Source: JAGPDB01 sp046331265
GTDB lineage: Bacteria; Actinomycetota; Acidimicrobiia; IMCC26256; JAGPDB01
Assembly (NCBI GenBank): GCA_046331265.1
Contig: JAXLRE010000011.1
Span: 1 to 64,000 of the forward strand
DNA: 64,000 nt
Direction of reading: 5' to 3'
A program made the translations under genes and the position numbers. Positions 54,832-62,837 of the stretch are shown in pieces. The notes beneath the pieces were generated by a model. That model ran no database searches and had not been told where the DNA came from. It saw only the letters and a list, made by a program, of their open reading frames with translations. Position 1 is the stretch's first letter. Every line of letters starts with the position of its first letter.

Positions 54832-56907
54832 ATGATCGATCTCTATAAGAATACATACATAGCTGCCAACGCTGGTTGCGGGAAAACCTTTTCGTTAATA
54901 CAACGCGTGCTTACTCTTATAAATGCTGGTGTAAATATTGAGCGCATTGCTTTACTTACTTTTACTGAAAATGCTGCTCAAGAAATGAAAAATCGTTTAA
55001 CAGATGAACTAGTTAAAAAAAGCGATAATTTTTTGTTCAACAAAGCTTTAGAAGAACTGCATAAATCAAATATACAAACCATAAATTCCTTTGCATATAA
55101 AATATGTAAAACTTATTTTGAAAATACGCCCTTTATAAATCCTCCTCAAATAATTTCTGATTCAGAATTTGATGAGATTGGTAAATCAATTTTCAACAAA
55201 TTATGGGAAAGCTGGAGTAACAATAATGACCATAGAGATTTTTTTGAGCTAACTTACCAGTACGGCATTGACAAGAATAAATGGCAAATAATATTTAAAA
55301 AAATATATAAATTAGATCCTTTAAAAACAAAAAATTATCCTGAAATCTCCATAACAAAAAGAAAAAAAACAGAAGAAAATAATGACCAGTTATATATAGA
55401 TGAAATATTGCAATATGGAACATGCCTTTCTTCCCAATATATAGAAGAATCAAATCAATATAAATATACAAATTCAGTAATGACTCATGATGATTCTCAA
55501 ATATATGCGAACGAACTACTAAAGACTGACTTTATTCGATTCAATATATGGAACAAATTCGATTGTGTATTAGTAGATGAATTTCAAGACACTAATGGAA
55601 CACAATTACAAATAATAGAAAAAATTATCGGTGATGCAAGTGAAAATGATTTTGCACGATTATTTGCTGTCGGAGATGAAAAGCAATCGATTTACAGTTT
55701 TAGAGGTGTGAGCACTGAACGAATATCAGATTTTCAAAAAAATCATATAGATACTATTAAATACCTCGACAAAACATACAGGAATAGCAACAAAATCCTT
55801 AAACATGTCAATACAGTTTCAAAGAAACTTTTCACTAATTACAGATACATAACAACAAACAGAAACGAAGATATTAATTCAATCATAAAATACCTTGGAG
55901 ACGTTGAAGATAAAAATAGTGACCAAATAAAGAAAAATATTTCAATAGATATAGTTGAGGAAATTAAACAATTAATTTCGTCAAGTACCAGTAATTTTAG
56001 CTATGAACAGATTGGGATAATCGCACGAGATACAAGTCAATTCAATTCACTAACGTATGAACTTGAACGTGAAAATATTCCGTATGAAGTTGATAGCAGT
56101 GGTTCAATATATGAGAACTTAGATTTCAAACTTGCTATTTCGCACTTACTCTCTATTTGCGACCCTCGTGAAACAATTGCAACAGTTGGAATTTTAAAGA
56201 GTTCACTTTTTGATCTCAGCAACGATGAACTTATTTGGCATGTTCAAAATTGCTCTTCACACAATTCGCTCGATATATGGAATTATATGTCAACAGAAAG
56301 AGCTGTGCAATCCACGGTTACATCAGCATTTTCTGAACTATCAAGATTGCATAACAAGTACTCCTGTCTAAAACCATTGACTGCCATACTTGAAATTTTT
56401 GAAGGTGCACATTCAAAATACTTTGATAAGTCAATCATAAAATACTTATGCAATTTAGCAATCAACTTTGAACTGTCGAACCCGAATAAAACGTTATTTG
56501 ACTTTTCAAAGTCTCTATATCAACAATACGAAAACAAGACGCTTCCGATTGCATACACATCAAATACATCTTCAAACTCAGTAAAGATAATGACAATACA
56601 TAAGTCAAAAGGACTTGAGTTCTCAACAATATTTGTAATTCCCGGCTTCTATAAGAAACCAAATAACTATATTGAAGTGATATTTGAAGATGATTTCATC
56701 ATAAAAGTTAATGGCAAAATACAAGATTCAAAATTCTCCAAGTATGTTGAGAAAATAATAGAAAAACAAAACGAAGAAGAAAAAAGGTTGATGTATGTAG
56801 CTCTCACACGAGCTAAAGATAAATTATTCATTTGCATGCATCGAAAAGCTCGTAAATCGGCACCAAAGCTATTAGCAGGAACAGACATATTAATTAACGC
56901 ATCATAA
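54832..56907 (+). CDS. UvrD/AddA-like superfamily I helicase without nuclease domain
   Basis: A 691-residue SF1A helicase with all motifs: Walker A NAGCGKTFSL (about 13-22), Ia LLTFTENAAQEMKNR (about 41-55), Walker B VLVDEFQDTN (about 243-252), III AVGDEKQSIYSFRG (about 279-292), IV DKTYRNSN (about 319), V TIHKSKGLEFSTIF (about 586-599) and VI LMYVALTRAKDKL (about 651-663). AddA and RecB carry a C-terminal nuclease after motif VI; here the protein ends about 28 residues later. Together with the preceding gene it forms a two-protein nuclease/helicase set, probably for double-strand break processing. Confidence 0.85.
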   Translation: MIDLYKNTYIAANAGCGKTFSLIQRVLTLINAGVNIERIALLTFTENAAQEMKNRLTDELVKKSDNFLFNKALEELHKSNIQTINSFAYKICKTYFENTPFINPPQIISDSEFDEIGKSIFNKLWESWSNNNDHRDFFELTYQYGIDKNKWQIIFKKIYKLDPLKTKNYPEISITKRKKTEENNDQLYIDEILQYGTCLSSQYIEESNQYKYTNSVMTHDDSQIYANELLKTDFIRFNIWNKFDCVLVDEFQDTNGTQLQIIEKIIGDASENDFARLFAVGDEKQSIYSFRGVSTERISDFQKNHIDTIKYLDKTYRNSNKILKHVNTVSKKLFTNYRYITTNRNEDINSIIKYLGDVEDKNSDQIKKNISIDIVEEIKQLISSSTSNFSYEQIGIIARDTSQFNSLTYELERENIPYEVDSSGSIYENLDFKLAISHLLSICDPRETIATVGILKSSLFDLSNDELIWHVQNCSSHNSLDIWNYMSTERAVQSTVTSAFSELSRLHNKYSCLKPLTAILEIFEGAHSKYFDKSIIKYLCNLAINFELSNPNKTLFDFSKSLYQQYENKTLPIAYTSNTSSNSVKIMTIHKSKGLEFSTIFVIPGFYKKPNNYIEVIFEDDFIIKVNGKIQDSKFSKYVEKIIEKQNEEEKRLMYVALTRAKDKLFICMHRKARKSAPKLLAGTDILINAS

Positions 56908-56991
56908 CGCCATATTCGCAAAATAACACATCTTATTTATTGATCGAATATAAGTTTCACCTGGGTAAAGGACGACACAATATAGGTGAAC

Positions 56992-59739
56992 ATGACAAAA
57001 ACTTCATTTTTAGAAAATAGCTATGTTCGCCTATCAAAAATATTTAACATAAAAGTAATAATTTTTATAATTACCGTTGCGTCGCTATCTTATGTTTATC
57101 AATACAATCAAGTAACTCCATCACAAAAATCATTTTATTTCTTTGCAGAATTTCTAAAACCGATTTTCGCAGTAATAATTGGAATCAACGCTATTTATAA
57201 ATACAAAGTATCACGAATAAAGAGTTGGCTTCTACTTTTCATATCATGCATATTATGGTTTTTTGCTCAAAGTATTGACTTGTTCTCACAACTAAGTCCT
57301 TCCTTTAGAGATTCCGTCATAGAATATAAGGATTACATATATGCACCTATTTTTCCGTTTGTAATTATAGGAATAATTGGTATCGGATTAAATTCATACT
57401 CTGCATTATCAAAATTTAGAATTATCTTTGATGGGCTAACTCTTGCAGGAAGTCTTAGCTTTTTTGCATGTTCGATATTTGTACTTTCTGATTCATCAAA
57501 TACGCTTATTAAAGAACACAGTTTTAATATCTATGTCGACTTAACAGTTGCATCCCTCGCGTTTTCAATTGCTATGTTCAGAGGGCTTGATAAAGTTATC
57601 TTGCCTATCTCGCAAGCTCTCTTTTTTAATTCGATTGCTGACACATTTAGAGGTTTATTTACAATTAGACATGAGGCTATAACTCATCCGATAGTCGAAA
57701 CATTAACAATCATTGCAATTGTTGGATATACATACGCATTTCAAACAAAAGAACCTTTACCCAAAACGCTTTTAACTTCAAAAGGTGAAGATATTTTGAA
57801 GTACTCAATATTTGCAGGGGCATTCGCCTGTTTAATTTACGCAGGTGTCTTGTATTCAACAAAACCAAACACCCCATCGATGTTATGGCTCATTTTTGCT
57901 CTCATGGTTGGAGCTATGTTAGGTACACAGATATTAACTCACTATGAAAATAGAAATCTATTAACTCAACGCGAAAAAGACTTGTCAGCTATGACAACGT
58001 CTGAAGAAAAATTTCGAATCGCTTTTGAAAACGGTCCGACTACACTTGTTCTTTTAGACGAAGAAGGAAAAGTTCTACGCGCCAATAAGGCTTTCTATAA
58101 CTTTACAGAGTTCGATGAAGGTGATGTTTTAGGAAGCGCTCTAAGCTACATTATCCATCCTGATGACAGGGCAATATTTGATGTTAACTTAGCTACAGTG
58201 CTGGCACATCTTTCAGGTGATTCAATGAATGTTGAATGTAGATTTTTACAAAAAGATGGAACAATAAGATGGGGTTCAGCATCTGTCAGTCATATTCCGC
58301 TTTCATTTATGAACGAAGAGGATGCAGCTGAATTTGTTGTTCAAATTGAAGATATAACCGACCAAAAAGTACATGAAACAGAATTAAAAACATTAGCTAT
58401 AAAAGATCCACTAACAGGACTATGGAATCGTACTCATTTTTTTGAACTAATAAATGAAATTATCGATCGAAAAAATCTGGACACCAAAGAAGATAACGAA
58501 GCAAATAGAACCTTTGCCGTTATGTTTCTGGATTTAGATCGTTTCAAAATAATTAACGACACGCTAGGTCATGCCGCAGGCGATGTTGTTTTGCATATCA
58601 CTGCTGAAAGGATTACATCAATTGTCGGAACACGAGGAGAAGTCGCTCGTATAGGTGGAGACGAATTCGTTATACTGCTCTCTCCCCCAGTTACTGAAAC
58701 AGTAGCAAATCTAATAGCACAAGAAATTAAAGAAACTCTCTGCCAACCCATCTTGCTTTCACAAGGTGAAACTATTATTACGTGCTCCATTGGAGTTGTA
58801 ATGTGTTCAGGTACAAATCTAAATGCACAAGACATATTACGAGAAGCTGACTCTGCAATGTACAGAGCAAAAGAACACGGTAAAAATTCAATTGAAATGT
58901 CATCGGCCAAAGACCGACAAAGAATATCGACAGAACTTAAATTCTCAAATGATTTGCACAGAGCACTTAATACTCAACAAATAATTGTCTATTACCAACC
59001 CATAGTTGCATTGCAAACAAATGAGATCGTTGGGTTTGAAGCGCTGTCACGCTGGATGCATCCTAAGAAGGGTTTAATTAGTCCTGATGAATTTATTCCT
59101 TTGGCCGAAGACACGGGATTGATATTAAATATTGGTTACTATGTAATGGAACAAGCGTTTAGCCAGCTTGGTAAATGGCAGAAAATCTATTCAACATCAA
59201 GCGGTAGACCTCTTACTATGAATGTAAACCTTTCTGTAACTCAATTACGTGATCCAAAACTTCTTAGAGAAATTGAAAGAGTCCGCAATCAAAGCGATGC
59301 ATTATCTCACTCAATGATTTTTGAAATTACTGAAAGCGCTGTTTTAGGAGATACAAAGCGAGCCATTTCACTATTGAATGATATAACTGACCTTGGTTTT
59401 CGTTTAAGGGTTGACGATTTTGGTACAGGTTATTCATCACTTTCATATTTAAAGAAACTTCCTATTGATGGCTTTAAAATCGATAAAAGCTTTATTAATG
59501 GCCTAGGAATAGATGAGGATGATACAGCTATTGTTAATGCGCTTCTTGGACTTGCTCACGCTATGCATTTAACGGTCACAGCTGAAGGAATTGAACAAGA
59601 CAGTCAGCGAATCTCTTTGAAAGAATTAGGTTGTGATTATGGCCAGGGCTATCTATTTTCTGAAGCTATGAAGGCTGAAGATATTGTTTTACCCAACAGA
59701 ATCGGAAAAAACACCACTAAAAACAAAAAGCCAGCCTAA
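56992..59739 (+). CDS. PAS-GGDEF-EAL cyclic-di-GMP turnover protein with membrane sensor
   Basis: A 915-residue sensor protein. The N-terminal 320 residues contain about nine membrane helices. A PAS domain (about 338-465) follows, then a GGDEF domain with the active motif RIGGDEFVIL (about 550-559), and an EAL domain with EALSRW (about 681), the DDFGTGYSSLSYL loop (about 804-816) and KIDKSFI. Both c-di-GMP domains keep key residues, so either activity is possible. The ATG at 56992 is chosen; GTG at 56986 is the alternative. C-di-GMP often controls type IV pili, but the link is not shown here. Confidence 0.88.
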   Translation: MTKTSFLENSYVRLSKIFNIKVIIFIITVASLSYVYQYNQVTPSQKSFYFFAEFLKPIFAVIIGINAIYKYKVSRIKSWLLLFISCILWFFAQSIDLFSQLSPSFRDSVIEYKDYIYAPIFPFVIIGIIGIGLNSYSALSKFRIIFDGLTLAGSLSFFACSIFVLSDSSNTLIKEHSFNIYVDLTVASLAFSIAMFRGLDKVILPISQALFFNSIADTFRGLFTIRHEAITHPIVETLTIIAIVGYTYAFQTKEPLPKTLLTSKGEDILKYSIFAGAFACLIYAGVLYSTKPNTPSMLWLIFALMVGAMLGTQILTHYENRNLLTQREKDLSAMTTSEEKFRIAFENGPTTLVLLDEEGKVLRANKAFYNFTEFDEGDVLGSALSYIIHPDDRAIFDVNLATVLAHLSGDSMNVECRFLQKDGTIRWGSASVSHIPLSFMNEEDAAEFVVQIEDITDQKVHETELKTLAIKDPLTGLWNRTHFFELINEIIDRKNLDTKEDNEANRTFAVMFLDLDRFKIINDTLGHAAGDVVLHITAERITSIVGTRGEVARIGGDEFVILLSPPVTETVANLIAQEIKETLCQPILLSQGETIITCSIGVVMCSGTNLNAQDILREADSAMYRAKEHGKNSIEMSSAKDRQRISTELKFSNDLHRALNTQQIIVYYQPIVALQTNEIVGFEALSRWMHPKKGLISPDEFIPLAEDTGLILNIGYYVMEQAFSQLGKWQKIYSTSSGRPLTMNVNLSVTQLRDPKLLREIERVRNQSDALSHSMIFEITESAVLGDTKRAISLLNDITDLGFRLRVDDFGTGYSSLSYLKKLPIDGFKIDKSFINGLGIDEDDTAIVNALLGLAHAMHLTVTAEGIEQDSQRISLKELGCDYGQGYLFSEAMKAEDIVLPNRIGKNTTKNKKPA

Positions 59740-59792
59740 CTATTTATTGGCCAAATTCAATGCCATAGGTGCAAAACAATCCATATCAGTGT

Positions 59793-59798
59793 TACAAT
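59793..59798 (+). promoter_or_regulatory. Predicted -10 element before the GNAT gene
   Basis: TACAAT ends eight bases before the ATG at 59807; no ribosome-binding site is present, again suggesting a leaderless message. Confidence 0.4.
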
Positions 59799-59806
59799 CG
59801 AAAACT

Positions 59807-60301
59807 ATGGATTCATTTGACCCACTCGTAACTACACGTACAGCAAACCCAGATGAGTATTCGAGAGTTATTGAATTAACTCATGAAATGTATAACGCAT
59901 CAGAGATTGGTGCTCAAGATTCTCATTGGGAACAAGATGCAATTGACTGGATCGGCAGTGCATCTAAGAGCGGGCATTGCGAAGCATGCGTAGCTTACGA
60001 CAGTGCCACAGACAAGATTGTCGCAAGTGGAATCGGAATAATTTATGATGATCTTCCACAGCCGTGGCTACCTAATGGAAAAATGGGTTACATACGTTGG
60101 ATGTCGACCACGGAAGATTTTCGTGGTTACGGTGTTGGTGAACAAGTATTAAATCATCTTATGGATTGGTTTGAAAAAAATGATGTTGTAAGAGTTCAGC
60201 TACATGCAACTGATAAATCTATAGATTTTTATCAACAGCACGGATTCGAAAAAGATAGTTATACAAATATGTGGTGGAGAAAAGAAAACTATCCTTCGTA
60301 A
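59807..60301 (+). CDS. GNAT-family N-acetyltransferase
   Basis: A 164-residue acetyltransferase of the GNAT fold. The acetyl-CoA-binding motif is EDFRGYGVGEQVLNHLMDW (about 103-121), preceded by the strand GYIRWMSTT and followed by LHATDKSIDFYQQHGF. The ATG at 59807 is chosen because the longer frame overlaps the EAL gene and gives no GNAT sequence. The acceptor substrate is unknown. Confidence 0.82.
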   Translation: MDSFDPLVTTRTANPDEYSRVIELTHEMYNASEIGAQDSHWEQDAIDWIGSASKSGHCEACVAYDSATDKIVASGIGIIYDDLPQPWLPNGKMGYIRWMSTTEDFRGYGVGEQVLNHLMDWFEKNDVVRVQLHATDKSIDFYQQHGFEKDSYTNMWWRKENYPS

Positions 60302-60308
60302 ATTCTTG

Positions 60309-60481
60309 AAAATGGTGGGCGTTGAGGGACTCGAACCTTTGATACCCGATCCTGATAATGACGAGGGAGGTGCGAGCACCAAAATGGTGGGCGTTGAGGG
60401 ACTCGAACCTTTGATACCCGATCCTGATAATGACGAGGGAGGTGCGAGCACCAAAATGGTGGGCGTTGAGGGACTCGAACC
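60309..60481 (-). repeat. 72-bp tandem repeats carrying the 3' end of tRNA-Val
   Basis: Two identical 72-bp units (60309-60380 and 60381-60452) lie in tandem directly downstream of tRNA-Val. Their first 29 bases repeat the tRNA's last 25 bases plus the four bases after its CCA (third copy 60453-60481, within the real tRNA gene). The other 43 bases of each unit differ from the tRNA except for a GGGAGGTGC patch. The layout recalls the repeats after E. coli tyrT; duplication by an integrase is the alternative. Confidence 0.9.
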
Positions 60482-60533
60482 CCCGACCCCCTCCTTGTAA
60501 GGGAGGTGCTCTAGCCAACTGAGCTAAACGCCC
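60457..60533 (-). tRNA. tRNA-Val (TAC)
   Basis: The minus strand gives acceptor GGGCGTT/AACGCCC, D-arm GCTC...GAGC, anticodon stem CCTCC/GGAGG with loop CTTACAA (anticodon TAC) and T-arm loop TTCGAGT. The CCA end is encoded (60457-60459). It lies 17 bases after the inositol-phosphatase gene and is followed by the two 72-bp repeats. Confidence 0.95.
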
Positions 60534-60550
60534 GCAATTAAGCGAAGGTT

Positions 60551-61387
60551 TTAATCTAGCAGAGTCATTATTTGTTCGTGAACACGAGCGCTAGATGTCG
60601 CCAAAATTTCTCCATTAGTGAGCCAATTATTCGAGTCGCCACTATAGTCAGTCACTACCCCGCCAGCTTCTTTAAGTATTAATCCACCAGCTGCAACATC
60701 CCAAGGTTTCAAAAAACGTTCTATGAAGGCAGCGAAGGTTCCGTCAGCAACCCAGCATAGGTCTAATGAGGCTGCTCCTACCCTTCTTAAATCTTCGAAT
60801 ATTGTAAAAAGTTTTTTAACTAATTCCATATGTTCTTCGATATATTCAGGTTTTCTAAATGGAAATGATGTTGCAAAGATGTTGAAACGATCGCCATTAT
60901 CTTTAACTTGTAACTTAGTTTGCTTACCTGCACCCTCTTGACAATAAGAACCTTGATTAATGATTGAAGAATAACATCTGTTTAAGCTCGGGCAATTTAC
61001 AACACCAACAGAAAGCTCGTTATTTATTCTTAGGGCAATGGAAACTCCGTATGATTGAAATCCATGAGAATAATTACTGGTACCATCTAATGGATCAACA
61101 ATCCAACATGTCTCTGGAACTCTAACTACGAGTTCATCATTTTTAACTTCAAAATTTGTTGATTCTTCACCCATAAATTTTATTGAATCATCAAACGTCG
61201 AAAGCTCTTCTTCAATTATCTCTTCACACAAATGATCTAGTTCTGTAACAAAATCTGCATATCCTTTAGATTGGACATTTAATTCAGTGCGGAACCGTTT
61301 CTCTAATTCATATGCGGCTTTATTACTTGCAGAAATTGCTACGTCTCTGGCTTTTTCCAGATCAAATGTATTAGTCACATCAGACAC
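60551..61387 (-). CDS. Inositol monophosphatase family phosphatase
   Basis: A 278-residue metal-dependent phosphatase of the IMPase/FIG superfamily. Motifs are GEESTN (about 72), WIVDPLDGTSNYSHG (about 94-108) and KPWDVAAGGLILKEAGG (about 222-238), which together bind the magnesium ions. Possible substrates are inositol phosphate, histidinol phosphate or similar; the sequence does not decide. The start is GTG one base after the whiB7 stop codon, so it should be co-transcribed with that regulator. A paralogue lies on the other side of the whiB7 unit. Confidence 0.88.
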   Translation of the reverse strand: MSDVTNTFDLEKARDVAISASNKAAYELEKRFRTELNVQSKGYADFVTELDHLCEEIIEEELSTFDDSIKFMGEESTNFEVKNDELVVRVPETCWIVDPLDGTSNYSHGFQSYGVSIALRINNELSVGVVNCPSLNRCYSSIINQGSYCQEGAGKQTKLQVKDNGDRFNIFATSFPFRKPEYIEEHMELVKKLFTIFEDLRRVGAASLDLCWVADGTFAAFIERFLKPWDVAAGGLILKEAGGVVTDYSGDSNNWLTNGEILATSSARVHEQIMTLLD

Positions 61388-61388
61388 A

Positions 61389-61742
61389 TTAGGCGATTCT
61401 TTGATTTACTTTTTGATCGGAACTAATTTCCACAACTTGGGCAATTGAATTACCAGCGAATGCCTTTACAACTCGTGCATTATCTAAATGCTCAGTTTTC
61501 CTTGGTCTGCCTCTACCGCGTTTATCTAAAGATAACTCACCGTTGACAAATATCGCTCCTCCCCAAACACCTGCAAATGGTTTAGTTTCAATGGCATTTT
61601 CTAGACAACTAACTCTATAGCTGCAGCCAGAACAAATCATCTGAGCTTGTCGCATATCCTGGGTATTTTCAGAAAAAAACAAGTCTGTTTTTCCATCGCA
61701 TAACACCAAATTGTACCTTGGTTCTATATTTTTATTTTCCAT
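61389..61742 (-). CDS. whiB7: WhiB7-like iron-sulphur transcription regulator with AT-hook
   Basis: A 117-residue WhiB regulator. Four cysteines for a [4Fe-4S] cluster are present: LCDGK (about 16) and CSGCSYRVSC (about 39-48). The WhiB turn GVWGG is at about 60-64, followed by AIFVNGELSLDKRGRGRPRK, whose end is an AT-hook. This order (GVWGG, a short spacer, then RGRPRK) is that of mycobacterial WhiB7, which activates intrinsic antibiotic resistance with the housekeeping sigma factor. The ATG at 61742 has AAGGA upstream. The gene starts 13 bases after the T-run of an intrinsic terminator, so expression depends on read-through. Confidence 0.88.
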   Translation of the reverse strand: MENKNIEPRYNLVLCDGKTDLFFSENTQDMRQAQMICSGCSYRVSCLENAIETKPFAGVWGGAIFVNGELSLDKRGRGRPRKTEHLDNARVVKAFAGNSIAQVVEISSDQKVNQRIA

Positions 61743-61755
61743 CTTTTCCTTCAAT

Positions 61756-61795
61756 TCAAAAAAAAAAAAAAGCCGCCGGATTTTCCGGCGGCTTT
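61756..61795 (-). terminator. Intrinsic terminator upstream of whiB7
   Basis: A perfect 12-pair stem AAAGCCGCCGGA/TCCGGCGGCTTT with a three-base loop is followed on the minus strand by about 13 further T residues. The hairpin is very GC-rich for this genome. It separates the leader ORF from whiB7 and leaves no room for another promoter, so it should act as a regulated attenuator. Confidence 0.93.
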
Positions 61796-61819
61796 GAGAC
61801 TTAAAAAACTAGATTATCT

Positions 61820-61978
61820 CTAAGTTTTTATCCTGCGTCTATAGCCTGACCGGAAAGAGGTAATAGGTAGATTTGCTGTTTTGAATGCACTACCAGCAAA
61901 AATACCAGAAATGAGCACAGCAAAAATTTCGGTTAGATAAACCGAAATCGACTTATTGATAGTGTTTGTGCCCAACAT
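61820..61978 (-). CDS. 52-codon leader ORF of the whiB7 attenuator
   Basis: A short ORF too small for routine gene calling. It begins MLGTNTINKSISVY, has a weakly hydrophobic middle (about 13-32) and ends in a basic tail, SFRSGYRRRIKT. Its ATG at 61978 is seven bases after the TACTAT promoter box, so it is probably translated from a leaderless RNA; an in-frame ATG at 61987 overlaps the promoter. It ends 24 bases before the terminator hairpin. uORFs in the leaders of mycobacterial whiB7 and Streptomyces wblC couple ribosome inhibition to terminator read-through; this ORF is in the same place. Confidence 0.65.
   Translation of the reverse strand: MLGTNTINKSISVYLTEIFAVLISGIFAGSAFKTANLPITSFRSGYRRRIKT
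61850..61948 (-). promoter_or_regulatory. Leader structures able to compete with the whiB7 terminator
   Basis: TTTCCGG (61856-61850, codons 41-43 of the leader ORF) can pair with CCGGAAA (61788-61782) at the top of the terminator stem and so prevent it. Further upstream a nine-pair hairpin with a five-base loop lies at 61926-61948. Both are seen in the sequence; their regulatory use is inferred. Confidence 0.4.
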
Positions 61979-61985
61979 AAAATCC

Positions 61986-62015
61986 ATAGTATGAGAAATA
62001 TTTAACCCGAGTCAA
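61986..62015 (-). promoter_or_regulatory. whiB7 leader promoter
   Basis: TTGACT (62015-62010) and TACTAT (61991-61986) are 18 bp apart on the minus strand, a good housekeeping promoter. The bases just before the -35 box are A/T-rich (AAATTAAC), which is where WhiB7 binds at its own promoters, so autoregulation is possible. Confidence 0.7.
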
Positions 62016-62021
62016 GTTAAT

Positions 62022-62837
62022 TTAAGGAAAATATACAAATATTTTTTTTAATTCGTTGTAAAGATCGACGTTCTTAGAGATAAGTACCCCAGTTGCGGCA
62101 AATAATCCTTGCGAGTCTCTGCGAGATATAAAACAGCTCGATTTTTTCGATATGTATTCGCCTGCAAGTAAATCCCATGGTTTTAACATTATGTCTTCAC
62201 CATCTATGTATGCATCTATAGATCCACTAGCAACATGACAAATAGATAACGCACTAGACCCATAGTTCCTTAGATGCCTAAATGAAACTTCAGGTCCATC
62301 ATGCGAATTAAAACAGATTATGCTCGAAGAATAGTTATTTGCCTTAGTTCCAAATGAATTATTAATATCAACGTCATTTAACAGATCTATTTCATAATTG
62401 TCTGTGATTTTTAACTTTGGATTTTCATATTCGTTTGCTGTATATCTCCATCCTTGAACTTGGTCAACTACAACACCTAACTGAACTTTGCCTCGATAAA
62501 CTAATGCTGCCGAAAAGGACCAATACCCTATTCCTCTTGAAGCATTAGATGAACCATCGATCGGATCTATAACTACTATTAGTTCATTATTTTCTATTTC
62601 GTTTTTATTTATTTCTCGTTCTTCACTAATAACATATCCCGGAAAATCTATTAGATATTCATCTATTGTGTTATCTGCAACAAGATCGATCGCATATTGA
62701 TTTGAAACATCTATAGTTCGTATTTTCCTCTTTTTTAATTCGAGATTATTGATTTTATTTCGAATTGATGTCGCTATATCAAGAAATTGTTTCTCATACT
62801 TTTTTATGGAGTTGAAATCTAATAATTCTTCACTCAT
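62022..62837 (-). CDS. Second inositol monophosphatase family protein
   Basis: A 271-residue paralogue of the phosphatase on the other side of whiB7. The superfamily motifs are VIDPIDGSSNASRG (about 88-101) and KPWDLLAGEYI (about 219-229); the first-metal segment reads SEEREINK (about 71). It differs enough from the first protein to suggest another substrate. It overlaps the upstream gene by eight bases, and the whiB7 leader promoter starts just after its stop codon. Confidence 0.82.
   Translation of the reverse strand: MSEELLDFNSIKKYEKQFLDIATSIRNKINNLELKKRKIRTIDVSNQYAIDLVADNTIDEYLIDFPGYVISEEREINKNEIENNELIVVIDPIDGSSNASRGIGYWSFSAALVYRGKVQLGVVVDQVQGWRYTANEYENPKLKITDNYEIDLLNDVDINNSFGTKANNYSSSIICFNSHDGPEVSFRHLRNYGSSALSICHVASGSIDAYIDGEDIMLKPWDLLAGEYISKKSSCFISRRDSQGLFAATGVLISKNVDLYNELKKIFVYFP

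Noticed and set aside
60309..60452. CRISPR array
   Set aside because: Only two contiguous identical 72-bp units exist, without unique spacers, and they derive from a tRNA end.
60306..60500. Plus-strand ORF with a 24-residue repeated sequence across the tRNA-Val repeats
   Set aside because: The frame stays open only because the 72-bp unit is a multiple of three; the last part is antisense to a tRNA. Such ORFs are well-known false genes.
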